A stretch of DNA of 64,000 bases from OLB9 sp041392785 (GTDB lineage Bacteria > Bacteroidota > Bacteroidia > Chitinophagales > Saprospiraceae), in contig JAWKLK010000003.1 in assembly GCA_041392785.1 (NCBI GenBank), positions 248,001 to 312,000 of the forward strand. Direction: 5' to 3'. The notes under the pieces were generated by a model. The model was not told the origin of the DNA. It did not search any database and saw nothing but the letters and a program-made list of their open reading frames with translations. A program made the translations under genes and the position numbers. How positions within the stretch are numbered: position 1 is the first letter of the stretch; the number at the start of each line of letters is the position of its first letter. Below, piece after piece: positions 52,329 to 61,784 of the stretch.

Positions 52329-53487
52329 ACAAACATATTACAACTTAAAAGGAGACAGATCGATCTGGTTGATCATGGTCCTATTGAGTTTGTTTTCATT
52401 ACTGATAGTATATAGTACTTCAGGTAGTGTGGTCTACGCATTCAATGCAACGCATAGTACTGAGTACTACCTTATAAAACAAAGTGTTTTCATTGCGGCA
52501 GGCTTAGGATTAGCCTACTTGGCATATCGCTTGCACTACATGATCTACGCAAAATTAGCACCTATTTTAATGGTGATAGCTATACCATTGCTACTCTATA
52601 CAGCATTGTTTGGTGAAAGAGTCAATGAAGCAGCGCGTTGGATAAAAATTCCGATCTTAGAATTATCATTTCAAACATCTGACTTTGCAAGAATAGCATT
52701 GATCTTATTCGTGGCGAGAGCCCTAGCAATTCGACAAGATTATATCAAAGATTTCAAAGGTGCCTTTCTACCTATCATTGCTCCTATAGTGTTGATTTGT
52801 GGTCTTATTGCACCAAGTAACTTATCCACAGCTGCCCTACTATTTGTGACCACATTTATTATGATGTTTGTTGGTAGAATTTCATTAAAATATGTTTTCC
52901 TTTTATCGCTTTTCGGAGTACTTATTTTCGGTGGAATGTTTGTAATTGGCCAACACTTTTCTGATCATTTCAGAGTTGAAACTTGGTTATCAAGAATCAA
53001 TGATTTTTTATATACAGACGGTGGATTTCAAGTACAACAATCAAAAATAGCAATTGCTGAAGGCGGTCTGCTTGGAGTTGGCCCTGGCAACAGTATACAG
53101 CGCAACATACTACCCTATGCATATGCCGATTTTATCTTTGCTATTATTTGCGAAGAGTATGGCTTTATTGGTGGTATGGTGATCGTTTTTATGTATGTAT
53201 GGCTACTCTTCAGAGCAATCAGCCTTATTACCAGAAGTCCTAAAACTTTTGGTGCTATGTTGGCACTTGGATTAACATTGAATATAGTCATTACGGCATT
53301 CGCCAATATTGCAGTTTCTGTAAAATTAGTGCCTGCAACTGGATTGACACTACCTATGATCTCCATGGGTTATACTTCATTTTTATTCACATCAGTTTCT
53401 TTTGGTATCATACTGAGCGTCAGTAGATTCGTAGAGCAGTCATACGAAGAAAAAAAGCAACTAGAAAAAATGGAAGGCGATGCGTAG
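52318..53487 (+). CDS. ftsW: FtsW, septal peptidoglycan polymerase
   Basis: This 389-aa SEDS-family membrane protein has ten predicted helices. It polymerises glycan strands from lipid II with FtsI. The block GLLGVGPGNSIQRNILPYAYADFIFAIICEE (about 241-271) is diagnostic. The start is TTG and overlaps murD by 11 bp. The ATG at 52375 would delete part of helix 1 (KGDRSIWLIMVLLSLF). Confidence 0.93.
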   Translation: MNLRQTYYNLKGDRSIWLIMVLLSLFSLLIVYSTSGSVVYAFNATHSTEYYLIKQSVFIAAGLGLAYLAYRLHYMIYAKLAPILMVIAIPLLLYTALFGERVNEAARWIKIPILELSFQTSDFARIALILFVARALAIRQDYIKDFKGAFLPIIAPIVLICGLIAPSNLSTAALLFVTTFIMMFVGRISLKYVFLLSLFGVLIFGGMFVIGQHFSDHFRVETWLSRINDFLYTDGGFQVQQSKIAIAEGGLLGVGPGNSIQRNILPYAYADFIFAIICEEYGFIGGMVIVFMYVWLLFRAISLITRSPKTFGAMLALGLTLNIVITAFANIAVSVKLVPATGLTLPMISMGYTSFLFTSVSFGIILSVSRFVEQSYEEKKQLEKMEGDA

Positions 53488-54580
53488 ATTTATCATAAGT
53501 GGTGGTGGCACTGGTGGCCACATTTTCCCTGCAATTGCTATAGCAGATGCCTTAAAGGCGTTACAACCTGATGCGACATTCCTTTTTGTTGGTGCAAAAG
53601 GGAAGATGGAAATGGAACGTGTACCCAAAGCAGGCTACGAAATAATTGGTCTGGATATTACAGGGTTTCAACGTAAATTGACATTCAAAAACTTGACTTT
53701 TCCATTCAAAGTATTTAAAAGTTTAATACGAGCCTTTTCTGTCATTAGATCTTTCAAACCAGATGTAGTCATCGGTGTTGGGGGATATGCAAGTGGCCCG
53801 ACGCTAAAGATAGCAAATGTTCTGCACATCCCTACAGTATTGCAAGAACAAAATAGCTATGCAGGTATAACAAATAAATTGCTGGCTGCACAAGCTTCAC
53901 TTATTTGTGTGGCTTATCCAAACATGGAGAAATTTTTCCCAAAAAACAAAATATTGTTGACCGGCAATCCCATAAGACAAGAAATAATTAATAATAAAAT
54001 ATCAATTTCAGAAGCCAAAAACCAATTGGGACTCAATCAAAATAAGAAAACAATTGCAGTCCTCGGTGGCAGTCTTGGTGCAAAAACCATCAATGAAGCT
54101 GTCGCAGCAAACGCCGATTTATTATTATCCATGAATGTAAGTATAGTATGGCAAGTGGGAAAATTGTATTTTGATCAATACAAAAATAATCCACTTGCCA
54201 AACATACTGATGTCAAGATGGTAGCTTTCGTAGAAAATATGGATACAGTGTACTCAGCAGCTGATCTTGTGGTTTGCCGAGCTGGTGCATTGACTATTTC
54301 CGAATTAGCAGTTTTAGGAAAGGCATCTATCCTTATACCGTCTCCCAATGTTGCAGAAGACCACCAAACTGCCAATGCCAGAGTTCTTTCTGCCAATGGT
54401 GCGGCTATCCTACTCAAAGATGATGTTGCAAAAGCAGATTTGGGTATGGTGGTAAAAAATGTACTTTCAAATGAGGATACACTGCATCAAATGTCTACTA
54501 AAATTACACAGTTTGGTCATCCAAATGCTGCAAGGGATATTGCAAATGCTATTGTACAATTCAAATCTAAAGTAGCATGA
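53480..54580 (+). CDS. murG: MurG, lipid II-forming GlcNAc transferase
   Basis: This 366-aa GT-B enzyme has GGGTGGHIFPAIAIADAL near the N-terminus, VGVGGYASGPTLKIA (about 94), LQEQNSYAGITNKLLA (about 120) and a UDP-binding C-terminal GAKTINEAV / CRAGALTISELA block. It overlaps ftsW by 8 bp and murC by 4 bp. Confidence 0.95.
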   Translation: MRRFIISGGGTGGHIFPAIAIADALKALQPDATFLFVGAKGKMEMERVPKAGYEIIGLDITGFQRKLTFKNLTFPFKVFKSLIRAFSVIRSFKPDVVIGVGGYASGPTLKIANVLHIPTVLQEQNSYAGITNKLLAAQASLICVAYPNMEKFFPKNKILLTGNPIRQEIINNKISISEAKNQLGLNQNKKTIAVLGGSLGAKTINEAVAANADLLLSMNVSIVWQVGKLYFDQYKNNPLAKHTDVKMVAFVENMDTVYSAADLVVCRAGALTISELAVLGKASILIPSPNVAEDHQTANARVLSANGAAILLKDDVAKADLGMVVKNVLSNEDTLHQMSTKITQFGHPNAARDIANAIVQFKSKVA

Positions 54581-55950
54581 CAAGTCTCCAGCAATACAAG
54601 CAAATTTACTTCCTAGGCATAGGCGGCATCGGTATGAGTGCGATAGCCAGATATTTCAGTGCCTTAGGTAAAAAAGTCGCAGGATACGATAAGACTGAAA
54701 CGGAACTAACAAAAAAGTTGGTGGATGAAGGGATGTCTGTTCATTATAGGGATGACATCAACCTAGTACCAAAAGATACTGATTTAGTCATCTATACACC
54801 AGCAATTCCTAATGACAATACCATTTACAACTATCTCATAAAGAGTGGTTTGCCTATGATGAAGCGAGCACAAGCACTTGGTTTGATAAGTATAGGATCA
54901 AGATCCATTTGCATCGCCGGCACGCATGGTAAAACCACAACCAGTACATGGACCACACACGTACTAAAAACCGGAGGACTGCATATATCTGCTTTCCTTG
55001 GTGGTGTATCTGTAGATTATCAATCCAATAATATTATAGGAACTGGAGATATCGTAGTGCTTGAAGCTGATGAATATGATCGCTCCTTCCTACATCTAAG
55101 ACCATGGATCGCATCAGTTTCATCAATGGATGCCGATCATCTAGATATCTATGGTGATGCAAATAACATGAAGACAGGCTTCAAACAATTCATCGAATTG
55201 ATAAGCCAAAACGGTTTTTTAATTATTAAAAAAGAATTATTAAGCAATCTTACTGAGCCAGATTTTACATCTTTGAAGGATAAAAATATCCAAATATTGG
55301 ATTTTGGAACTGAAGATGCAACTATATTGATATCCAATCTAAGGGTCAATGACGGCAAATTTATTTTTGACTATTCCGGATTGGGCCATGAGCTAAAAGA
55401 CATCACTTCCAGCATGCCTGGTTTGCATAATGTAGAAAATGCGAGTGTAGCCATAACCTGCGGATTGATCTGTCATGTTGATGACACAGCTATAAGAAAT
55501 GCAATTGGCAATTTCAAAGGCATTCAACGACGTTTTGAATTCATTATAAACAATGGATCCACGGTGTTTATTGATGATTATGCACACCATCCATCTGAAC
55601 TCAATTCTGCGATAAACGCTGCAAGGAAGTTATACCCAAATAGAAAGATAACTGGTATTTTTCAACCTCATCTATATACAAGAACAAGGGACTTTGTAGA
55701 TGGATTTGCAGAATCACTAGACATGTTAGATGAAATCATTTTGATGGACATCTATCCAGCTAGAGAGCTTCCGATTGAAGGAGTGACAAGTGAAATTATT
55801 TTTAAAAGGATGAAGAATCCTAATAAGATATTGACATCAAAAACCAACTTAATGAAAGATATTCAAGAAAAGAAGTTTGATGTATTGATGACATTAGGAG
55901 CTGGCGATATTGATACTTTTGTACCAAAAATTAAACAAATATTATCTTAA
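54577..55950 (+). CDS. murC: MurC, UDP-MurNAc-L-alanine ligase
   Basis: This 457-aa ligase has GIGGIGMSAIARYF (about 14), GTHGKTTTSTWT (about 114), LEADEYDRSFL (about 162), MDADHLDIYG and DDYAHHPSEL (about 330). It adds L-alanine to UDP-MurNAc. The ATG overlaps the murG stop. It precedes ftsQ with no ddl gene between them. Confidence 0.95.
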   Translation: MTSLQQYKQIYFLGIGGIGMSAIARYFSALGKKVAGYDKTETELTKKLVDEGMSVHYRDDINLVPKDTDLVIYTPAIPNDNTIYNYLIKSGLPMMKRAQALGLISIGSRSICIAGTHGKTTTSTWTTHVLKTGGLHISAFLGGVSVDYQSNNIIGTGDIVVLEADEYDRSFLHLRPWIASVSSMDADHLDIYGDANNMKTGFKQFIELISQNGFLIIKKELLSNLTEPDFTSLKDKNIQILDFGTEDATILISNLRVNDGKFIFDYSGLGHELKDITSSMPGLHNVENASVAITCGLICHVDDTAIRNAIGNFKGIQRRFEFIINNGSTVFIDDYAHHPSELNSAINAARKLYPNRKITGIFQPHLYTRTRDFVDGFAESLDMLDEIILMDIYPARELPIEGVTSEIIFKRMKNPNKILTSKTNLMKDIQEKKFDVLMTLGAGDIDTFVPKIKQILS

Positions 55951-55952
55951 CA

Positions 55953-56843
55953 TTGACAATTAGAAAATTAAATATTACCAAAGTGCGCAATTTCCTGATA
56001 TGGACAGTAGTCTTTATCGGCATCGCAATTGGTTTGTTTTTTTCTATTCGGTCAAAAGCAAATGCAAAGGTAAATGAAATTACTATCCATTATAGTGGTG
56101 CAGCACAAGGTGATCAATTGATTAGTAAAAATGAAGTGCTGAATATTTTGTCGAAGAAAGCAAAAAAGCCAATCAATAACACCAATATCCAAAGACTTAA
56201 CTTCAGAGTTTTGGAAGCCGAGCTTAACAAAGATGAGCGAATTGAAAAGGCTGATCTTTATTTGGATGCCAATAATAGATTGCATGTGCGCATTTTGCAG
56301 AAAAAACCCATTATGCGAGTACTTACCGATACCGATGACTATTATATTGATGTCAATGGTCATCAGATAAAAAATAAGCCAGGTAGCATCTCAAGAGTAC
56401 CAATAGTAACTGGAATAAATGAGACTTATGACAAAGCTATTTTTACAAATAAATTGGCTAAATCTCATCTAAAAAATATCTTTGAAATACTCAGTAAAAC
56501 AGCTGACGATGAGTTTCTAAGTGCATTGATTGAGCAAGTGACAATCTCTCAAGATAGTTTGAAAGATATCGTTCTGATCCCAAAGATTGGAAGAGAAAAA
56601 ATTGTCTTTGGCGATGCATCCAATATAGATGGAAAGATTCAAAATTTGAAAATTTTTTATAAGGATGGACTCCCTCAATTGGGTTGGAATCGATATAAAA
56701 AACTCAATTTAAAACTAGGAAATCAAGTGGTAGGAACACTCATAAATCCTTCAGTGGCACATATAAACCAGCCAATAGTCAAAAGAGATTCTCTAACCGC
56801 TGATGCAACAGAAATTCAAAAAAAAATAAGTATTCATAATTAA
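55953..56843 (+). CDS. ftsQ: FtsQ-like division protein
   Basis: This 296-aa bitopic protein starts with TTG, 2 bp after murC. It has a membrane helix (about residues 15-30), then a POTRA-like domain (NEITIHYSGAAQGDQLISKNEVLNIL, about 37-62) and the FtsQ-type beta domain. The position before ftsA and the fold support the call. Sequence conservation is low, as usual for this family. Confidence 0.85.
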   Translation: MTIRKLNITKVRNFLIWTVVFIGIAIGLFFSIRSKANAKVNEITIHYSGAAQGDQLISKNEVLNILSKKAKKPINNTNIQRLNFRVLEAELNKDERIEKADLYLDANNRLHVRILQKKPIMRVLTDTDDYYIDVNGHQIKNKPGSISRVPIVTGINETYDKAIFTNKLAKSHLKNIFEILSKTADDEFLSALIEQVTISQDSLKDIVLIPKIGREKIVFGDASNIDGKIQNLKIFYKDGLPQLGWNRYKKLNLKLGNQVVGTLINPSVAHINQPIVKRDSLTADATEIQKKISIHN

Positions 56844-56855
56844 ATAATTTGTCCT

Positions 56856-58232
56856 ATGAACGATCAATCTAATTTCAAAAACACCACCATTGCACTGGAT
56901 ATTGGGACAACAAAAGTGTGCGCTATTGCAGGTCAGCTTAATGAATATGGAAAGCTGGAAATAGTCGGACTTGGAGTTGTAAAATCTGAAGGTGTATCCC
57001 GTGGTGTGGTTTCCAACATCGATAAAACAGTAAAAGCTATCAGGGAAGCCATTGATATCGCTGAGCGTAATGCCAAATGCAAATTTAAAATTGTTCATGT
57101 AGGTATTGCCGGACAACACATCAAAAGCTTACACCATCATGGCCTCTTGGTGCGACATGATTCGCATACTGAAATCAGCCAACATGACATTGACAAGCTT
57201 ATCAAAGACATGTATAAACTTGTATTACCTCCGGGTGACAAAATCCTCCATGTCGTTCCTCAAGAATATACCGTAGATGATGAGCAAGATATATTCGATC
57301 CAATTGGTATGTCCGGGGTTAGACTTGAAGCAAATTTTCATATTATTACAGGTCAGATATCTGCGAGTAGAAATATCCTCAGATGCGTTGAAAAAGCAGG
57401 CCTGGAAGTAGCCGATGTTACATTAGAACCTATAGCGTCTGCGGCATCAGTCTTAGGCACTGAAGAAAAAGACGCTGGTGTAGTTCTGGTGGACATAGGA
57501 GGCGGTACTACTGACATAACCATTTTTAAAGATGGCATCATTAGACATACATGTGTTATACCATTTGGAGGAAATGTAGTCACGAGAGACATCAGAGAAG
57601 GATGTACTGTCATGAATGACCAAGCTGAGAAACTTAAAGTAAAGTTTGGCTCTGCTATGGCGGAAGAAATCACAGATAATCGCATCATTACAATTCCGGG
57701 TTTCAAAGGTCGTGAGCAAAAAGAAATTTCTGAGAAGAATCTCGCACGCATCATCCAAGCAAGAATGGAAGAGATCTTTGACTATGTCCTTTGGGAAATT
57801 AGAAGATCAGGGTACGAAAACAAACTTATTGCCGGAATGGTACTGACAGGTGGTGGCGCATTGTTAAAACATATCGATTTACTGGCTGAGTATCATACAG
57901 GGTTACCTACCCGAGTGGGACAGCCTATTGAACACTTAGCTCATGGCTATTCAAGTCAGCTAGCTAGCCCTATATTCTCTACAGCGGTAGGTTTGTTGAA
58001 ATATTCTATCGACAACAACGGAGACAGAACAGGGTATGTAGAAGAATTCAAAACCATAACAGATTTTGAATCTCATAAACAGTCGAATCCAATAAATGCG
58101 TCTGAAGATGCCGTCGAAAATGAAGTAATCGATGATATGTCGGATAATAAGGAAAAGAAAAATGGTTTTTTCAACCGACTTTATACATTGACTAAAGACT
58201 TTTTTGAAACCGTCCCAGATTCAGAGTTTTAA
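56856..58232 (+). CDS. ftsA: Cell division protein FtsA
   Basis: This 458-aa actin-like ATPase has phosphate-1 ALDIGTTKVCAIAG (about 13), the SHS2-like 1C insert (VGIAGQHIKSLHHHG), phosphate-2 VLVDIGGGTTDITIF (about 210) and VLTGGGALLKHID (about 329). The C-terminal amphipathic helix (FFNRLYTLTKDFF) anchors FtsZ filaments to the membrane. The start is 12 bp after ftsQ. Confidence 0.95.
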   Translation: MNDQSNFKNTTIALDIGTTKVCAIAGQLNEYGKLEIVGLGVVKSEGVSRGVVSNIDKTVKAIREAIDIAERNAKCKFKIVHVGIAGQHIKSLHHHGLLVRHDSHTEISQHDIDKLIKDMYKLVLPPGDKILHVVPQEYTVDDEQDIFDPIGMSGVRLEANFHIITGQISASRNILRCVEKAGLEVADVTLEPIASAASVLGTEEKDAGVVLVDIGGGTTDITIFKDGIIRHTCVIPFGGNVVTRDIREGCTVMNDQAEKLKVKFGSAMAEEITDNRIITIPGFKGREQKEISEKNLARIIQARMEEIFDYVLWEIRRSGYENKLIAGMVLTGGGALLKHIDLLAEYHTGLPTRVGQPIEHLAHGYSSQLASPIFSTAVGLLKYSIDNNGDRTGYVEEFKTITDFESHKQSNPINASEDAVENEVIDDMSDNKEKKNGFFNRLYTLTKDFFETVPDSEF

Positions 58233-58263
58233 TACCATTGTTTACCACAAAAAAAAGAAAGAC

Positions 58264-59694
58264 ATGACATTCGATATACCCACAAACGAAAAATCCATAA
58301 TCAAAGTCGTCGGAGTAGGCGGTGGAGGTGGTAATGCAGTAGGACATATGTTCAAACAAGGCATCACTGGCGTAGATTTTGCAATATGCAATACGGACGC
58401 CCAAGCTATGGACACCAATCCTGTTCCTGTAAAAATTGCCCTTGGTCCAAATCTTACTGAGGGAAGAGGAGCTGGTAGTATTCCGGAAGTAGGCAAGCAA
58501 TCTTGCATAGAGTCAATAGAAGATATCAGAAAGTGGCTTTCCAACGGCACTAAAATGCTTTTCATCACAGCAGGTATGGGCGGAGGAACTGGTACAGGTG
58601 CAGCACCTATCATCGCAAAAGTAGCTAAAGAAATGGAAATCCTTACAGTTGGAATTGTCACATTACCATTCAAATTTGAAGGTATTCGCAGACAAAGACA
58701 AGCCATTGAAGGATTGGAACAACTCAAGAAAAATGTTGACGCTATACTTGTCATTTCAAATGATAAGATGAAGCAGTTTCATGGCAATCTGGCACTCTCA
58801 GCAGCTTTTGGTCAGGCTGATGATATCTTGACCACAGCAGCAAAAGGAATAGCTGAAATAATAACGGTGCCAGGATACATCAATGTTGACTTTGAAGATG
58901 TCAACACTGTGATGCGCAATTCTGGGGTAGCGATCATGGGAGCTGCAACGGCTGACGGTGACGATAGAGCGAAAAAAGCCATTAATGCAGCCCTTAGTTC
59001 ACCACTCCTTGAAGATAATGATATACGAGGAGCACAACATATCCTTCTCAATATTACGTCCGGCACAAGAGAAGTGACCATGGATGAGATAGGTGAAATC
59101 ACCGAACATGTGCAAGAAGAGGCAGGTTATGGCACAGATTTGATTTGGGGTAACTGCCATGATGAAAGATTAGGAGATAAGATCAGCATCACATTGATCG
59201 CAACTGGCTTCAGAGAAGGCAGCACCAAACGCAAAGAAAAAGAAGTTGAAAAAACCAAAGTTCCTCTAGAGCATTATTCTGGACAAACCATTATTGAAGA
59301 TGAGTTTTCTGTCTTTGATTTTGATGATGCCCTTGAAGATAATGTCATTGATTTTGGTACTGATGATGTAAAGAAAACCATGGTCATGCTAGGAGCTGAC
59401 ATGAATGAAGATATATCAGTTAAAAAAAGTCACCTTACCGAAGAATTGCGTAAAAAAAGTGAAGCAGATGCTGCACGTAGGGAATATCTAAGAAAGACCA
59501 ATAGTAAACCTTTGGATAATCCTAAGATCATTTCTGACATGGAATCAGTGCCTGCGTATGCACGAAGAAATGTAATATTAGATGATACTTCAAAAAATGT
59601 GGGAAAGCAGAATTCAGCTTTCACAGTGAATATGGATGATGATAGCAACGTATTCATCTCGAATAATTCATTTTTATATAATAATGTAGATTGA
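58264..59694 (+). CDS. ftsZ: Cell division protein FtsZ
   Basis: This 476-aa tubulin homologue forms the Z ring. The GTP-binding blocks are VVGVGGGGGNAV (about 15), the tubulin signature GGGTGTGAAP (106-115) and NVDFEDVNTVM. A variable linker (about 320-420) is followed by VPAYARRNVILDD and the terminal NNSFLYNNVD, the Bacteroidota-type C-terminal peptide. The ATG at 58264 is chosen. A TTG at 58204 lies inside ftsA and adds a non-family extension. Confidence 0.95.
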   Translation: MTFDIPTNEKSIIKVVGVGGGGGNAVGHMFKQGITGVDFAICNTDAQAMDTNPVPVKIALGPNLTEGRGAGSIPEVGKQSCIESIEDIRKWLSNGTKMLFITAGMGGGTGTGAAPIIAKVAKEMEILTVGIVTLPFKFEGIRRQRQAIEGLEQLKKNVDAILVISNDKMKQFHGNLALSAAFGQADDILTTAAKGIAEIITVPGYINVDFEDVNTVMRNSGVAIMGAATADGDDRAKKAINAALSSPLLEDNDIRGAQHILLNITSGTREVTMDEIGEITEHVQEEAGYGTDLIWGNCHDERLGDKISITLIATGFREGSTKRKEKEVEKTKVPLEHYSGQTIIEDEFSVFDFDDALEDNVIDFGTDDVKKTMVMLGADMNEDISVKKSHLTEELRKKSEADAARREYLRKTNSKPLDNPKIISDMESVPAYARRNVILDDTSKNVGKQNSAFTVNMDDDSNVFISNNSFLYNNVD

Positions 59695-59704
59695 TAAAAT
59701 TTAT

Positions 59705-59741
59705 GGGCGAGAATGCTGTAAAGTACACCTCGCCCCTTTTT
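59705..59741 (+). terminator. Terminator of the division cluster
   Basis: GGGCGAG (59705-59711) pairs with CTCGCCC (59729-59735), followed by C and TTTTT, 10 bp after the ftsZ stop. Confidence 0.9.
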
Positions 59742-60022
59742 AAATAGCAACATCACAACAGATTTATAATGAAGACAGGACACACAACCTGAGTTCAATA
59801 GTAGAATTCAAAAGAACATGTCGACCATCCGTATGGAAGTCTTCGACAGGCACAATTTTGGATTTTCGTCTTTATTTATAAACTTTGTGAGATTGGTTTA
59901 TTAAAGCAAGGTCTGAGGCTCCCCGCCCAGACCTTTTTACTTTTCTTCTTGAACTTCTCCCAAATAACTAATATCCTTAATAATATTTTGGAACGACCAT
60001 ATCCAATCCTCATAAATGCGTC
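59742..60022. other. Gap after ftsZ with a second terminator
   Basis: No gene is apparent. A second plus-strand terminator (59908-59938) is not preceded by any coding frame, leaving room for a short non-coding transcript of about 100-170 nt. No clear promoter consensus was found. Confidence 0.4.
59908..59938 (+). terminator. Second rho-independent terminator
   Basis: AAGGTCTG (59908-59915) pairs with CAGACCTT (59928-59935), a 12-nt GC-rich loop, then a run of Ts (59934-59938). Confidence 0.75.
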
Positions 60023-60478
60023 CTATCTGGATAAATGTATCCAATATTCATAAGTGCCAATTTCATTGTTTTTTATATAATTATTATTCTTAGTGAAAAA
60101 GGTCAAAATCTCTTCAGATTCGAATAGAATTTCAGCCACAAGGATATATTTGCCGCTGGTAGATATATAAGTCAAAGTGATGCTATCCCCTACAATTGAA
60201 TAGTTACCATGTTCATCGTGTATAAAGCTAGGGTCTGATTTTTTTACAAACTTTGAGATAAAAGTGCCATCATTTTTAAATTCAAAAAAACCGTCTTCAG
60301 AACAATAAATAGTATAATCGTTATTAAGAATAGAATCATTTGGGAAGGTTTTTTTAACTCTTTCATCTAAATATTTCCATACACCTACGATCTTATTATC
60401 TTGAATGACTTCTTTATCTTCAGAACAAGACATGGCTCCAGTAGAACATAAGAGAATTAAAACTATAAACGATTTCAT
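60023..60478 (-). CDS. Lipocalin-like lipoprotein, type A copy 2
   Basis: This 151-aa protein has a lipoprotein signal with Cys near residue 18 (MSC-SEDK). The mature domain has KIVGVWKYLDERVKK and FFEFKNDGTFISKF, then GNYSIVGDSITLTY, the lipocalin-like pattern found in many Bacteroidota lipoproteins, and ends YEYWIHLSR. It is a paralogue of 61214-61663. The ATG at 60478 is used; longer readings run into the leader motif. Confidence 0.7.
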   Translation of the reverse strand: MKSFIVLILLCSTGAMSCSEDKEVIQDNKIVGVWKYLDERVKKTFPNDSILNNDYTIYCSEDGFFEFKNDGTFISKFVKKSDPSFIHDEHGNYSIVGDSITLTYISTSGKYILVAEILFESEEILTFFTKNNNYIKNNEIGTYEYWIHLSR

Positions 60479-60493
60479 AAAATATATTTTTAT

Positions 60494-60521
60494 TTGGCTG
60501 TTAAGCAGTTCCCACCTTTTG
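60494..60521 (-). promoter_or_regulatory. Shared leader motif, copy 4 (divergent)
   Basis: The minus-strand motif around AGCCAAA and GGTGGGA lies about 16 bp upstream of a type A lipoprotein ATG. It matches the other three copies (61042, 61678, 62247) except for several changes in its centre. Confidence 0.55.
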
Positions 60522-60586
60522 ATCAATCTTGATCTGATTTCAATAATTATTGAATGTATGAAATCAAAATGCCTTTAACATCAATA

Positions 60587-61027
60587 TCATTTTTGTAAAT
60601 TATAAGATTGGTCGCAGAATCCTGTTGTACTTTGACATGATCTCTTCCATTTCAAATTTAAAATTGAATCAGAAATAAATTGCAAATCACATACTAATAT
60701 ATTAGTATATATATCACCCTTATATTCCAATTCTAATGAGTTTTTTACAATATTGTAATGTCCTGAGTCCATATAAAAATAATAACCAGAACGTTGATAT
60801 GCATATTTTCTATAGTAAGTCCCATCGCTCTTAAACTCAAAGAAACTGTCAGCACTCATATAATTGATATCTGTAGTATCTGGGTATTCCTTTGAAATAG
60901 AGACATATTTCCATTTGCCTAAGACTTTATCCAAATTTTCTTGTGTCGTATCTTCGAGAGTCTCATCTTTGGTACAGGAGAACAATAAGATTACTAATAA
61001 TACTAAACTAAAACCTAACTTTTTCAT
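60587..61027 (-). CDS. Lipocalin-like lipoprotein, type B copy 2
   Basis: This 146-aa lipoprotein (LLFSC, Cys about residue 18) has LGKWKYVSISKEYPDTTD, SFFEFKSDGTYYRKYAY and GHYNIVKNSLELEY, again the lipocalin-like pattern, with a C-terminal cysteine pair (SCQSTTGFC). The first 40 residues are nearly identical to 61785-62234, indicating recent duplication. The ATG at 61027 is preferred over a TTG 9 bp upstream. Confidence 0.7.
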   Translation of the reverse strand: MKKLGFSLVLLVILLFSCTKDETLEDTTQENLDKVLGKWKYVSISKEYPDTTDINYMSADSFFEFKSDGTYYRKYAYQRSGYYFYMDSGHYNIVKNSLELEYKGDIYTNILVCDLQFISDSILNLKWKRSCQSTTGFCDQSYNLQK

Positions 61028-61041
61028 GAATTTCAATTTTT

Positions 61042-61068
61042 TTTGGCTGACTGGCAGATCCCACCATT
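61042..61068 (-). promoter_or_regulatory. Shared leader motif, copy 3
   Basis: These 27 bases are identical to 62247-62273 and lie about 15 bp upstream of the type B ATG. The plus-strand core is GGCTGACTGGCAG followed by TCCCACC. Confidence 0.7.
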
Positions 61069-61213
61069 GGTAAATCTTTACCTAATAATTTATATAAGGA
61101 TTGACCTTCTATGTATTTATACTTAATGTGAAAACGATTTTTTTCAAACACAATATTTTCCATCAATAACTTTATGAGTAGCAAGGTAAAACTCAATATA
61201 TGGTAAGACAAAT
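61069..61213. other. Spacer between lipoprotein genes
   Basis: This AT-rich gap between two tandem lipoprotein genes shows no gene or clear terminator. Confidence 0.3.
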
Positions 61214-61663
61214 TTACTTAGTTAAATGCATCCAAAGTTCATATGTGCAATTACTAAAAGAACCATAACAGTCAGTATTTTTTACATAAAATGTTAAAAA
61301 TATATCATTGTTGTATTGCACCTCAGCCTTTATTATTTCTTTAATAGAATTGTTCAAGTCATAAGTTAAGGCTATACTATCTCCAAAAATGCTATAAGTC
61401 CCATTTTCTGTAATAAGGATTCCTGGGGTATAATAATCAGCATATTTTGTACTGAACGTTCCATTGCTACTAAATTCAAAATAACTGTCATCTGTTAATT
61501 CAGTCGTCAGATCTTGCTGATATTGAATTGACTCAATAATCGTTCTTTTTCTATAATCCCTAAATTTCCATTTGCCGACAATTTTGTTTACAGGCTCATC
61601 ATCTTTGGAGCAAGACATTATCAAAAATGGTAGAAAAAGTGCTAAAACTATTAACTTCTTCAT
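61214..61663 (-). CDS. Lipocalin-like lipoprotein, type A copy 1
   Basis: This 149-aa lipoprotein (IMSC, Cys about 18) has NKIVGKWKFRDYRKRT, SYFEFSSNGTFSTKY, GTYSIFGDSIALTY and a terminal YELWMHLTK. It matches the other type A protein at the signal peptide, both domain blocks and the C-terminal YExWxHL motif. The ATG at 61663 is chosen; the extended frame is the leader motif read as protein. Confidence 0.7.
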   Translation of the reverse strand: MKKLIVLALFLPFLIMSCSKDDEPVNKIVGKWKFRDYRKRTIIESIQYQQDLTTELTDDSYFEFSSNGTFSTKYADYYTPGILITENGTYSIFGDSIALTYDLNNSIKEIIKAEVQYNNDIFLTFYVKNTDCYGSFSNCTYELWMHLTK

Positions 61664-61677
61664 GATAAAATTTATTA

Positions 61678-61705
61678 TTTGGCTGACAGGCAGTACCCAC
61701 CTTTT
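61678..61705 (-). promoter_or_regulatory. Shared leader motif, copy 2
   Basis: This is the same motif with GACAGGCAG and ACCCACC variants, about 15 bp upstream of the type A ATG. Confidence 0.65.
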
Positions 61706-61784
61706 AATCAAAATTGATTTATATTTTTAATTAGATTTCTTAATAATTGATCTTTTAATTTCAGTTAACTATATAAAATGGACT

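Noticed and set aside
58204..58263. FtsZ starting at TTG 58204
   Set aside because: It overlaps ftsA and adds 20 residues unlike FtsZ. The ATG at 58264 gives the conserved N-terminus.
57353..59102. Minus-strand frames opposite ftsA and ftsZ
   Set aside because: They are shadows of highly conserved coding sequence.
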